This document shows positions 17,849-26,911 of a stretch of 40,470 nucleotides of DNA, one piece after another. Source of the DNA: Verrucomicrobiia bacterium (GTDB taxonomy: Bacteria; Verrucomicrobiota; Verrucomicrobiia; Palsa-1439); contig JANWVU010000005.1 of NCBI GenBank assembly GCA_025056465.1, positions 1 to 40,470 of the forward strand. The letters run 5' to 3'. Numbering within the stretch: position 1 is the first letter of the stretch; each line of letters starts with the position of its first letter. A program made the position numbers and the translations under genes. Below the pieces are notes generated by a model that saw only the letters and a list, made by a program, of their open reading frames with translations, had not been told where the DNA came from and searched no databases.

Positions 17849-19708
17849 TTACTCAACGGTGACGCTTTTGGCGAGGTTGCGCGGTTTGTCCACGTCGCAA
17901 CCGCGACACAAGGCGATGTGGTAGGCGAGCAGTTGGAGTGGGACCACGGTTAGTAGTGGCTCCAGCACTTCGAGTGTGGAGGGCACGTACAATACGTGGT
18001 CGGCACGTTTGGCCAGCTCGGTGTCGCCTTCGGTGCCGACGGCGATGACGGGGCCTTTACGAGCGCGGACTTCTTCGATGTTGGCGAGGGTTTTTTCGTA
18101 GATGGAGTTTTGCGGGCAGATGAAAACGGATGGGGTGCGCGGTTCGACGAGGGCAATGGGACCGTGTTTCATTTCCGCAGCCGGATAGCCCTCGGCGTGG
18201 ATGTAAGAGATTTCTTTGAGTTTGAGCGCGCCCTCGAGTGCGATGGGATAGTTGTGTTGCCGGGCGAGGAACAAGAAGCTGTTGGCCTCGGCGTATTGTT
18301 TGGCGATGGTGGCGATGGTGTCGTTTTGGGCGAGGATACGTTCGATTTTGCCGGGAATACGTTCCAGTTCGCGCAGGATTTCAGCACCGCGCGGGGCGGA
18401 CAGGTGACGCATGCGCCCCATCAACACGGAGAGCAAAACCATCACGGTGAGCTGGGAAGTGAACGTTTTGGTGGCGGCGACACCGATTTCGGGGCCGGCG
18501 TGCATGTAGACACCACCATCCACTTCGCGGGCGATGGTGGAACCGACGACGTTGACGATGGCGAGGGTTTTGTGACCTTTGCGTCGGGATTCGCGGACAG
18601 CGGCGAGGGTATCAATCGTTTCGCCTGATTGACTGATGGCAAAGACGAGCGTGTTTTTCTCGATGGGCGCGTTGCGGTACCGGAATTCGCTGGCGTATTC
18701 CCACTCGGTGGGGATGCGAGCGAGTTCTTCCATGAGATATTCGCCGACCATACCGGCATGGAGGGCAGTACCGCACGAGACGAAAACGATGCGGTCAACA
18801 GCGCGCAGCTCGCTGGGTGTGAGGTTTAGTCCGCCGAGTTTGGCGGTGCATTCGTCGTGGCTGATGCGGCCGCGATAGGCGTTTTGGACGGCTTGGGGTT
18901 GCTCGAAGATTTCTTTGAGCATGTAGTGGGGGAATCGGCCGCGTTCGGTGTCTTCGGCGGTGAATTCCACCTCGCGGATTTCGGGGGTGACACTCGCGGC
19001 ATCGAGGGTGGTGACCTGAAAATCGTCGCCCGTAACGGTGACGATTTCAAAGTCGTTGAGATAGACGACGCGACGAGTGTGCGCGACGATGGCGCTGACA
19101 TCGCTGGCGAGGAAGTTTTCGTGGCGACCGACGCCGATGAGGAGCGGGCTGCCACGTCGCGCGCCGATGATGAGGCCGGGATGGTCGGCGTGCAGCAGCG
19201 CGATGCCGTAGGTGCCGATGACTTCTTTGAGGGCGCGGCGGACGGCTTCGACGAGGTAGGCGGGTTCGGGTTTGCCGCGTTGCTGGACGATCAGGTCATA
19301 GTGATGGCCGATGAGGTGGGCCAGCACTTCGGTGTCGGTTTGAGATTGGAACTGGTGGCCGGCAGCGGTGAGGTGTTCGCGGATGGAGTGATAGTTTTCG
19401 ATGACGCCGTTGTGGACGAGCGCGAGACGGCCGCTCTGGTCGAGGTGTGGGTGGGCGTTGACGTCGGTGGGTGGCCCGTGGGTGGCCCATCGGGTGTGAC
19501 CGATGCCACAGGTGCCGGTGGCAGGTTGTTGGCGCAGCAAAGCCGCGAGGTCCTGAATGCGACCAGCTTTTTTGCGCAGTTGAAATTGGTGGTCGGTCAG
19601 CGTGCAGAGACCGGCGGAGTCATAACCACGGTATTCGAGACGGCGGAGACCTTCGAGGAGGATGTTTTGAGCGGGCTTGCGACCAATGAAACCAACGATG
19701 CCACACAT
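17849..19708 (-). CDS. glmS: Glutamine--fructose-6-phosphate aminotransferase (isomerizing)
   Basis: From ATG at 19708: MCGIVGFIGRKPAQNILLEGLRRLEYRGYDSAGLC...; two SIS domains; C-terminus DVDKPRNLAKSVTVE. The upstream 53 aa of the ORF track entry are probably not translated (Cys2 must be N-terminal after Met removal). Confidence 0.97.
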   Translation of the reverse strand: MCGIVGFIGRKPAQNILLEGLRRLEYRGYDSAGLCTLTDHQFQLRKKAGRIQDLAALLRQQPATGTCGIGHTRWATHGPPTDVNAHPHLDQSGRLALVHNGVIENYHSIREHLTAAGHQFQSQTDTEVLAHLIGHHYDLIVQQRGKPEPAYLVEAVRRALKEVIGTYGIALLHADHPGLIIGARRGSPLLIGVGRHENFLASDVSAIVAHTRRVVYLNDFEIVTVTGDDFQVTTLDAASVTPEIREVEFTAEDTERGRFPHYMLKEIFEQPQAVQNAYRGRISHDECTAKLGGLNLTPSELRAVDRIVFVSCGTALHAGMVGEYLMEELARIPTEWEYASEFRYRNAPIEKNTLVFAISQSGETIDTLAAVRESRRKGHKTLAIVNVVGSTIAREVDGGVYMHAGPEIGVAATKTFTSQLTVMVLLSVLMGRMRHLSAPRGAEILRELERIPGKIERILAQNDTIATIAKQYAEANSFLFLARQHNYPIALEGALKLKEISYIHAEGYPAAEMKHGPIALVEPRTPSVFICPQNSIYEKTLANIEEVRARKGPVIAVGTEGDTELAKRADHVLYVPSTLEVLEPLLTVVPLQLLAYHIALCRGCDVDKPRNLAKSVTVE

Positions 19709-19840
19709 GGAGCGATTCCTTTCATGCGGTTGCGTCACCGTGTCGCCGATTGCCCGGCAGTTTTTGAGTCGCGACAGGGGCAATGGCGTCGGGTGCGTGA
19801 ACCGCGTTGGTGTTTTTCCTTGCTGCCGCGACGGTGGAAC

Positions 19841-19880
19841 TATAATGGCGCTCGGAGGGTTGGTCAAATTGAGGAGGTGA
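19841..19880 (+). promoter_or_regulatory. Putative glgC promoter -10 element and Shine-Dalgarno
   Basis: Perfect TATAAT at 19841-19846 with a TTGCTG-like -35 about 15 nt upstream, followed by GAGGAGGTGA SD before ATG 19887. Confidence 0.5.
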
Positions 19881-19886
19881 TGCGCG

Positions 19887-21161
19887 ATGATTCATAGCGG
19901 GCGCAATGCGGTGTCGCCGTCGAACGTGTTGGCGGTGATTATGGGGGGGGGTGCGGGGACACGATTGTTTCCGCTGACGAAGGAGCGGGCGAAACCGGCC
20001 GTGCCGATCGGCGGCAAGTATCGGTTGGTGGATGTACCAATTAGCAACTGTATCAATTCGCAGATCCGGCAGATCTATGTGCTGACGCAGTTCAACTCCG
20101 CATCGCTGCACCGGCATATTTACTCGAGCTACACGTTCGACAAATTTTCCAAGGGGTTTGTGGAGATTCTGGCAGCGCAACAGACCACCGCGAGCACGAG
20201 CTGGTATCAGGGGACGGCCGACGCGGTGCGTCAGAACCTGCGGTTTTTCCTGCAGTCGGATTGTGATTATTTCCTGATCTTATCCGGTGACCAGTTATAC
20301 CGGATGGATTTTCGCAAGCTGCTGCAACATCACGTGGAGAATAGCGCGCAGTTGACCGTGGCCACGATTCCGGTAGGACGCGAGCAGGCACCGAGCCTCG
20401 GCATCATGCAAACCGACGCGGATGGACGGATTGTGCGGTTTGTAGAAAAGCCGAAAGATCCGGTAGTGTTGGAGGGACTGAAGCTACCGGGTCAGGAGCG
20501 TTGGTTGGCTTCGATGGGCATTTACCTTTTCAACCGGGATGTCTTGGTCGAGGCGTTGGACAACGACCACACAGATTTCGGGAAACATGTGATCCCGGAG
20601 TCCATCAAAAAATACCGGGTGTTTGCGTATGTGTTCGAGGGGTACTGGGAAGATGTCGGGACCATTCGCTCGTTTTTCGAGGCCAATCTGGCGATGTGCG
20701 GGTTGAAACCTGCGTTTTCGTTTTTCGACCGTGAGTCGCCCATTTACACGCGGTCGCGGTTTTTGCCGCCGTCAAAAATCATCGATAGTCACATTTCGCA
20801 GTCGCTGGTGGCGGACGGTTGCGTGATTGTGCGAGCGCGGATTGAGCATTGCATCGTCGGGTTACGGTCGTTTATCGGCGAGGGGTGTGTGTTGAAAGAC
20901 ACAATCATCATGGGTTGCGATTACTACGCACCCACGCCACCGCCCAACCCCGATGAGGAAATCACGATGCCGCACATGAGCATTGGGCGGAATTGCCAGA
21001 TTACGCGGGCGATCATTGATAAAAACGTGCACATCGAGGACAACGTCGTCATCAGCGATAAAACCGGTGCGCCGGACTATGATGGTGCCGACTACTACAT
21101 CCGTGACGGCATCGTGATTGTGCCCAAAAACACGACGTTGCGCGCCGGCACGCGGATTTAG
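19887..21161 (+). CDS. glgC: Glucose-1-phosphate adenylyltransferase
   Basis: VLAVIMGGGAGTRLFPLTKERAKPAVPIGGKYRLVDVPISNCINSQIRQIYVLTQFNSASLHRHI...ILSGDQLYRMDF; C-terminal left-handed beta-helix. Confidence 0.96.
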   Translation: MIHSGRNAVSPSNVLAVIMGGGAGTRLFPLTKERAKPAVPIGGKYRLVDVPISNCINSQIRQIYVLTQFNSASLHRHIYSSYTFDKFSKGFVEILAAQQTTASTSWYQGTADAVRQNLRFFLQSDCDYFLILSGDQLYRMDFRKLLQHHVENSAQLTVATIPVGREQAPSLGIMQTDADGRIVRFVEKPKDPVVLEGLKLPGQERWLASMGIYLFNRDVLVEALDNDHTDFGKHVIPESIKKYRVFAYVFEGYWEDVGTIRSFFEANLAMCGLKPAFSFFDRESPIYTRSRFLPPSKIIDSHISQSLVADGCVIVRARIEHCIVGLRSFIGEGCVLKDTIIMGCDYYAPTPPPNPDEEITMPHMSIGRNCQITRAIIDKNVHIEDNVVISDKTGAPDYDGADYYIRDGIVIVPKNTTLRAGTRI

Positions 21162-21307
21162 CCGCCCGCGTGCAGCCGGCACGGTTGGCAACAGACGGAG
21201 GGAGCAAGTTTGTCTGGGTGGTTTTGCACTCTGTGGTGTCGGCCTGCCGGTTTGTGTGTGGGGAGTGAACGCGGTTCAACGGACCGGTGGGCGCGGGAAA
21301 AATCGGT

Positions 21308-21336
21308 TTGCCATGCGCGAGGCGTGTCGGTTAGAT
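21308..21336 (+). promoter_or_regulatory. Putative sigma70-type promoter upstream of prs
   Basis: TTGCCA (21308-21313), 17-nt spacer, TTAGAT (21331-21336). Confidence 0.4.
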
Positions 21337-21388
21337 AGCGCCGCCGCTGACGGGCGGTGAGGAGCAAACGCGGCAGGTCACAGAACGA

Positions 21389-22363
21389 TTGGGTGAAGCG
21401 GTGTTGTCATCGGAGCTAAAGATTTTTTCCGGGAACGCAAATCGGCCCTTGGCGCAAAAGATTGCCGATTACGTGGGCGTGCGGTTGGGAGATGCGGTGG
21501 TGACGTCGTTTCCCGATCAGGAAACGTTTGTAAAGATCAACGAGAACATCCGCGGCCGCGATGTGTTTATTGTGCAGCCGACATCGCCGCCGGCCAATCA
21601 GCATTTGATGGAGTTGCTGATCATGATTGATGCGTGTCGGCGTGCGAGCGCGATGCGGATTACGGCGGTGATTCCGTTTTTTGGGTATGCGCGGCAAGAT
21701 CGCAAGGATCAGCCGCGTGTGCCGATTACGGCGAAGTTGGTGGCGAATTTGATCACGGCGGCGGGAGCGAATCGGGTGATCACGATGGATTTGCACGCGC
21801 AGCAGATCATGGGGTTTTTCGACATCCCCGTGGACCATCTGTATGCAGCACCGGTGATCTACCGCTACATTCGGCAGAAAAATCTGGAAGACCTCGTCGT
21901 GGTGTCGCCGGACATTGGCGGGGTGAAAATGGTGCACGCCTACGCCAATATGTTTCATGCGCCGCTGGCGATCGTGGCGAAGAAGCGGCGCGGGGCGGAT
22001 GAGACGGAAGTGTTGAATGTGGTGGGGGATGTGCGCGGGAAAAACGTGTTGATGGTGGACGACCTGACGGAGACGGGCGGGACGTTGGTGCGCGCGGCGG
22101 AGACGTTGAAGAAGCGCGGCGCAAAGAAGGTGTACGCGGCGGTGAGTCACGCGGTGTTGACGCCGTCGGCGGTGGAACGGTTACGGAAGTCGGAGTTGGA
22201 GGAGTTGGTGACGACGGATTCGGTGTTGCATCCGCGGTTCAATAAGTTCAAATTTACCGCCCTATCGGTGGCGCCCTTGTTGGGTGAAGCCATTCAGCGG
22301 ATTCATAACGCGGAATCGGTTTCGTCGTTGTTCGACATCAACGGGGTGCGTCCGGAAAGCTGA
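21389..22363 (+). CDS. prs: Ribose-phosphate pyrophosphokinase
   Basis: FFGYARQDRKDQPRVPITAKLVANLITAAGANRVITMDLHAQQIMGFFDIPVDHLYA, LMVDDLTETGGTLVRAAETLKKRGA; likely TTG start at 21389 (or GTG at 21401). Confidence 0.95.
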   Translation: MGEAVLSSELKIFSGNANRPLAQKIADYVGVRLGDAVVTSFPDQETFVKINENIRGRDVFIVQPTSPPANQHLMELLIMIDACRRASAMRITAVIPFFGYARQDRKDQPRVPITAKLVANLITAAGANRVITMDLHAQQIMGFFDIPVDHLYAAPVIYRYIRQKNLEDLVVVSPDIGGVKMVHAYANMFHAPLAIVAKKRRGADETEVLNVVGDVRGKNVLMVDDLTETGGTLVRAAETLKKRGAKKVYAAVSHAVLTPSAVERLRKSELEELVTTDSVLHPRFNKFKFTALSVAPLLGEAIQRIHNAESVSSLFDINGVRPES

Positions 22364-22379
22364 AGCAACGGAGTGAACC

Positions 22380-23120
22380 ATGGCGAAGCAAATTTTGTTG
22401 AAAGCAGTGGCGCGGTCGGGAGCCGGTAAGTCGCAGGTGAAGAAACTGCGTCGGCAGGGGATGGTGCCAGCGGTGATTTACGGGCCACATACGACGCCGC
22501 GCAATTTGGCGGTGCGGGCGTTTGATCTGGATCGCGTGTTGCAGAGTGCGACGGGCGAGAACGTGCTGGTGAGTCTGCAGGTGGAAGGCGGTGAGGCGGC
22601 CGGCAGTCATCTGGCGCTGATTCAGGAAGTGCAGCATCATCCAGTCAATGATTCGCTGTTGCACGTGGATTTTCGGGAGGTATCGGCGACGGAGAAGATG
22701 CGCACCGCGGTGCCCGTGCGTCCGGTGGGTGAGGCGGCCGGGGTGAAGACCGGTGGGGGTATTTTGGAGATGTTGGTGCGCGAGTTGCGCGTCGAATGCT
22801 TACCGGCTGACCTACCGGATGTGATCGAGGTAAATGTGGAGCGGTTGCAGGTGGGTCAGAGTATTCACGTGGGGGAGATCACGCCGCCGCCCGGTGTTAC
22901 GTTGTTGGACGACAAGGATCAGCCGGTATTTCTCGTGGTGGCGCCCATCACGGAAGAGGAGGAAGCGGCGATTGGACAACCGGCGGAGATGGCGGAACCG
23001 GAAGTCATCGGCGCGAAGAAGGAGGAGCCGGCAGCCGCGGCGGAAGGCGAGAAGAAGCCCGAAGCCAAACCGAAGGAAGCGGCCAAAGCAGAAGCGCCCA
23101 AACCAGAGGCCAAGAAGTAG
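22380..23120 (+). CDS. rplY: 50S ribosomal protein L25 (general stress protein Ctc type)
   Basis: MAKQILLKAVARSGAGKSQVKKLRRQGMVPAVIYG...; HHPVNDSLLHVDFREVS; Ala/Glu/Lys/Pro-rich C-terminal tail; upstream of pth. Confidence 0.93.
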   Translation: MAKQILLKAVARSGAGKSQVKKLRRQGMVPAVIYGPHTTPRNLAVRAFDLDRVLQSATGENVLVSLQVEGGEAAGSHLALIQEVQHHPVNDSLLHVDFREVSATEKMRTAVPVRPVGEAAGVKTGGGILEMLVRELRVECLPADLPDVIEVNVERLQVGQSIHVGEITPPPGVTLLDDKDQPVFLVVAPITEEEEAAIGQPAEMAEPEVIGAKKEEPAAAAEGEKKPEAKPKEAAKAEAPKPEAKK

Positions 23121-23153
23121 CAGGCGGGTTTTCGGGCGATTGCGGCGGGATGA

Positions 23154-23747
23154 ATGCAGACGGTGCGACTGGTGTTGGGGTTGGGCAATCCCGGTGCCGA
23201 GTACGTGGGCACGCGACACAATGTGGGCTTCGAGGTGGTGGATTGTCTGGCAAACCGGTGGGGTTGTGTGTTTCGTCCCAAAGCGCGGTTTGCGGCTGAG
23301 GTGGCGGAACACGGCGCGGTGTGGCTGGCCAAACCACAAACGTATATGAACCTGAGCGGTCGGTCGGTCGCGGCGTTGTTGGGGTGGTGGAAGTTGTCGC
23401 CGTCGGAAATGTTGGTGGTGATGGATGACGCGGATTTGCCGCTGGGTCGGATAAAAGTGCTCGCCAGCGGTGGCAGTGGCGGTCACAATGGGTTGCGTTC
23501 GATCATCGAGGCATTGGGCGGAACGGAGTCGTTCCCGCGCGTTCGATTGGGAATCGGACGGCAATCGGCGCCAGGGGCGGGCGACTTGAGCGAGCATGTG
23601 TTGGGGCGGTTCACTGACGCGGAGCGACCGGTGGCTCGGGCGATGATTGAGCGCGCAGCCGCGGCGGTGGAAACCGTGCTGACGCACGGACTGGCGCGGG
23701 CGATGAATGAGTTTAATCGGAAAGTATCAGAAGGAGTGACGGGTTGA
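23154..23747 (+). CDS. pth: Peptidyl-tRNA hydrolase
   Basis: LVLGLGNPGAEYVGTRHNVGFEVVDCLA...KPQTYMNLSGRSVAALL...VVMDDADLPLGRIKV...GGSGGHNGLRSIIEALG. Confidence 0.96.
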   Translation: MQTVRLVLGLGNPGAEYVGTRHNVGFEVVDCLANRWGCVFRPKARFAAEVAEHGAVWLAKPQTYMNLSGRSVAALLGWWKLSPSEMLVVMDDADLPLGRIKVLASGGSGGHNGLRSIIEALGGTESFPRVRLGIGRQSAPGAGDLSEHVLGRFTDAERPVARAMIERAAAAVETVLTHGLARAMNEFNRKVSEGVTG

Positions 23748-24121
23748 ACGAAGCGAATCGAAAATACGAAGGGATGTTCATTCTCGATGTGAGCACGCGC
23801 GGCGAAGCAGCCGTCAAAGAGGGCATCGAGAAGATTCAGGCGTTGCTCAAGAGCGTGGGGGCGGTGGTGCACAATCTGCAAAAACTGGAGACGCGTCCGT
23901 TTGCGCGGCCGCGTCCGAAATTGCAGAGCGGTTATTATGTAAGCGTGGTGTTCAGCGCACCGCCGAAGGCGATTGGAGAGCTGGATGCCAAGTTGCATTT
24001 GGAAAGCGGCATCTGGCGTTGGCAGTTTGTCCATTACGAGGAATCTCCCAAGGCGCCGGCGCGTCGCGAGAAAACGGAGCCGGCGGAGGCGGGGTCCGGT
24101 GGCCGGGGAGCCAAAGGATAA
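23744..24121 (+). CDS. rpsF: 30S ribosomal protein S6
   Basis: NEANRKYEGMFILDVSTRG...; conserved rpsF-ssb-rpsR-rplI order; TTG start overlapping pth stop. Confidence 0.92.
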   Translation: MNEANRKYEGMFILDVSTRGEAAVKEGIEKIQALLKSVGAVVHNLQKLETRPFARPRPKLQSGYYVSVVFSAPPKAIGELDAKLHLESGIWRWQFVHYEESPKAPARREKTEPAEAGSGGRGAKG

Positions 24122-24124
24122 GAC

Positions 24125-24598
24125 ATGGCCGCGTCGTTGAATCGGGTTTTTTTGATGGGCAACGTTACACGCGACCCCGAAGTGCGGTACACGCCCAAAG
24201 GCACGGCGGTTTGCACGTTGGGTGTGGCGGTCAACGAGTATTACACCACGCAGACCGGCGAGCAGAAGGAAGAGACGGTGTTTGTGGATGTGGATTTGTG
24301 GGGACGACAAGCGGAGACGGCCGGCCAATACCTGGCGAAAGGCCGACCGGTGTTTATCGAAGGCCGACTTCGGTTGGATCAGTGGGATGACAAGGAGACG
24401 GGTCAAAAACGTTCGCGGCTGAAAGTGGTTTGCACGCGGATGCAATTGATTGGAGGTCCCCGGACGCCGGCCGAAGTTAAAGACGCACCGCCGTCGGAGG
24501 AGCAAGCCGGTAGCGCGGGTGCGCGAGTGCGGCGCACGCCACCACCGGTACCCGTGGAGGAACCCCCACCGGTGGAAGACGACAACGTGCCATTTTAG
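24125..24598 (+). CDS. ssb: Single-stranded DNA-binding protein
   Basis: [42 protein letters not shown]...; acidic C-terminal tip EDDNVPF. Confidence 0.96.
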   Translation: MAASLNRVFLMGNVTRDPEVRYTPKGTAVCTLGVAVNEYYTTQTGEQKEETVFVDVDLWGRQAETAGQYLAKGRPVFIEGRLRLDQWDDKETGQKRSRLKVVCTRMQLIGGPRTPAEVKDAPPSEEQAGSAGARVRRTPPPVPVEEPPPVEDDNVPF

Positions 24599-24615
24599 GA
24601 ACGGACGGAGTTACC

Positions 24616-24873
24616 ATGCCAAGACGAGATTCACCATCTGCACAGCGTACCAACGGTGCGCGGCGCGAGAAGCGTGAGGTTGTGAGCAAGAAGGAATGTC
24701 GGTTGTGTGCCGAAGGTACGCCGATTGATTACAAGGATGTCGAGCGGCTGAAACGGTACATGACGGAGCGGGGCAAGATTTTGCCGCGACGCATCACCGG
24801 CAACTGTGCTCAATGCCAACGGCGGTTGAGCCGCGCGATCAAACGGGCACGGGTGTTGTTGCTGGTCCGGTAG
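24616..24873 (+). CDS. rpsR: 30S ribosomal protein S18
   Basis: [61 protein letters not shown]. Confidence 0.95.
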   Translation: MPRRDSPSAQRTNGARREKREVVSKKECRLCAEGTPIDYKDVERLKRYMTERGKILPRRITGNCAQCQRRLSRAIKRARVLLLVR

Positions 24874-24887
24874 CAGGGAGGTGGGTG

Positions 24888-25382
24888 ATGAGCACGCAGG
24901 TGATTTTGACCAAGGAAGTGGAAGCATTGGGCGCCGAGGGTGATGTCATCACGGTGGCGGACGGGTACGCACGCAATTATCTCATCCCGCGCGGACTGGC
25001 GATTGCGGCCACACCGGCGAACCTGCGTCGGGTCGAAACGCTCCGCAAAAAGCGGGAAGCGGAACAAGCGGCGCGTCGGCAGCAGGCGGAGGAGATGGCC
25101 AAGAAACTGAGCGGATTGTCGCTGACGATTTCGGCGCCGGCAGGAGCGGACGGCAAATTGTTTGGTGCCATCACCACTTCGGACATTGCGCATGCGTTAC
25201 AGCAGCGGGGAATCGAAGTGGATCGCAAAAAGATCGTGATTGAACCGCCGCTGCGTGAGATTGGAATTCGGGACGTGACCATCAAATTGCATCCCGAGGT
25301 ACAGGCAACGGTCCGCGTCGAGGTTGTGGCAAGCGCCACGGCGGACCAGCCTGCCGGTAAGAGCGAGAAGGCATCGAAGTAG
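24888..25382 (+). CDS. rplI: 50S ribosomal protein L9
   Basis: From ATG 24888: MSTQVILTKEVEALGAEGDVITVADGYARNYLIPRGLAIAAT.... Confidence 0.95.
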   Translation: MSTQVILTKEVEALGAEGDVITVADGYARNYLIPRGLAIAATPANLRRVETLRKKREAEQAARRQQAEEMAKKLSGLSLTISAPAGADGKLFGAITTSDIAHALQQRGIEVDRKKIVIEPPLREIGIRDVTIKLHPEVQATVRVEVVASATADQPAGKSEKASK

Positions 25383-25402
25383 CCACGCGACCAAGGGGTG
25401 GG

Positions 25403-26911
25403 GTGGTGGAGTCGGCGCCGACAGGCACAACGGAGACTGGTAGCAAGCCAGGGGTGGAGCCACGTCCGTTGGGTCGCCCGCGCGGCGAACAGCGCGTGCG
25501 CGGGACGGCACGCGCGATCAATCTTCAAGAGCGCGCGCTGCCGCATAGTCTGGAAGCGGAGATGGCGGTGTTGGGCGCGGTGTTGCTAGAGCCGCGCGGT
25601 GCCGGCAACCAGGTGTTCGAGCATCTGACAGAGGAATCGTTTTACGCCGCTGCGCATCAGGTGATTTTTCGCGAGATGAGAGCGTTGCAGGATGCGATGC
25701 AGACGGTGGACCTGATGGCGTTGACGCAGCGGTTGCGCGACAAGAACCTGCTCGAGGAGGTGGGCGGGCCGGTGTACCTGGCGGAGCTGGTAGAACGCGT
25801 GCCCACGGCGGCGAACGTGGAGCATTACATTCGCATCGTCAGCGAGAAACATCTTTTACGGCGGTTGATTAGCGCTAGCCTGGATACGTTGAATCGCGCG
25901 TACGAGCGACAGGATGAGGTGAGCGAGTGGTTGGACGAGGTTGAGCAGCAAATTTTTTCAATCACAGCAGAAAAAGCGTTGGGCGGTCCGATGCCGGTTC
26001 GTCACTTTATCAAGGATGCGATGGTGACGATCGAACGGCTCTACGATCAGCGTGGGGCCATCAGTGGGATTTCGACCGGATTTCGAGATTTGGATCGCAT
26101 GACGTCGGGTTTGCACGACGGCAACATGGTCGTAATCGCGGCGCGGCCCGGTATGGGCAAGACATCGTTGGCGATGAACATTGTGGAGCACGTGGCGCTG
26201 GACCTGCAGTTGCCGGTGGCAGTGTTCAGCTTGGAAATGTCGGCGCAGGAGCTTGTGATGCGGTTACTTTGTTCTCGCGCGAAAGTGAATTTGCGTAACG
26301 TGCGCGATGGGTACATGAGCGAGCGCGACTTCGGTCCGTTGACCACGGTGGCGAGCCAGTTGATGAAGGCGCCGCTGTACATTGATGACACCCCGGGCCT
26401 AACGATCAGTCAGGTGCGCTCGCGGGCGCGGCGGTTGAAGTCGCAGTTTGGGATTCGGGTCTTGGTAATTGATTATCTGCAACTGATGCGCTCGCCGTCG
26501 AAGCGGGCGGAGTTGAATCGGCAGGTGGAGATTGCGGACATTTCGATGGGGATCAAAGCGCTGGCGAAAGAGTTGAGCGTGCCGATCATTGTGTTGAGCC
26601 AGTTGAACCGCTCGCCCGAACAACGCGCCGATGGGAAACCGAAGCTGGGTGACTTGCGGGAATCGGGAGCGATTGAGCAGGATGCGGACGTGGTGATGAT
26701 GTTGGTGCGGCCCGAGGTTTATGCCGAGACGCCCGAGGACAAAGAGGCAGATCGAGGGAAAGCGACGTTGATCATTGCCAAGCAACGCAACGGACCGACG
26801 GGCGAGATTGAGCTGGTGTTCCAGCATGAGTTTACCCGATTCCTGAACGCGGCGAAGGTGGATAGCGAAGACATGGCCGGTTTTGGTCCCGCGGCGGGAG
26901 GGAATGAATGA
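25403..26911 (+). CDS. dnaB: Replicative DNA helicase DnaB
   Basis: LPHSLEAEMAVLGAVLLEP...; VVIAARPGMGKTSLAMNIVEHVAL, FSLEMSAQELVMRLLCSRAKV, VLVIDYLQLM, LSQLNRSPEQRADGKPKLGDLRESGAIEQDADVVMML. Confidence 0.97.
   Translation: MVESAPTGTTETGSKPGVEPRPLGRPRGEQRVRGTARAINLQERALPHSLEAEMAVLGAVLLEPRGAGNQVFEHLTEESFYAAAHQVIFREMRALQDAMQTVDLMALTQRLRDKNLLEEVGGPVYLAELVERVPTAANVEHYIRIVSEKHLLRRLISASLDTLNRAYERQDEVSEWLDEVEQQIFSITAEKALGGPMPVRHFIKDAMVTIERLYDQRGAISGISTGFRDLDRMTSGLHDGNMVVIAARPGMGKTSLAMNIVEHVALDLQLPVAVFSLEMSAQELVMRLLCSRAKVNLRNVRDGYMSERDFGPLTTVASQLMKAPLYIDDTPGLTISQVRSRARRLKSQFGIRVLVIDYLQLMRSPSKRAELNRQVEIADISMGIKALAKELSVPIIVLSQLNRSPEQRADGKPKLGDLRESGAIEQDADVVMMLVRPEVYAETPEDKEADRGKATLIIAKQRNGPTGEIELVFQHEFTRFLNAAKVDSEDMAGFGPAAGGNE

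Noticed and set aside
19709-19886. glmS ribozyme or riboswitch upstream of glmS
   Set aside because: No recognisable ribozyme core in the 178-bp glmS-glgC intergenic region; that class is mostly known from Firmicutes-type genomes.
18857-19897. 346-aa plus-strand ORF opposite glmS
   Set aside because: Gly/Asp/Val-rich antisense shadow of glmS, no domain features.
22801-22819. Tandem TACCGG copies 13 bp apart in rplY as a local repeat element
   Set aside because: They encode different residues in normal L25 sequence and are best explained by the general abundance of the motif.
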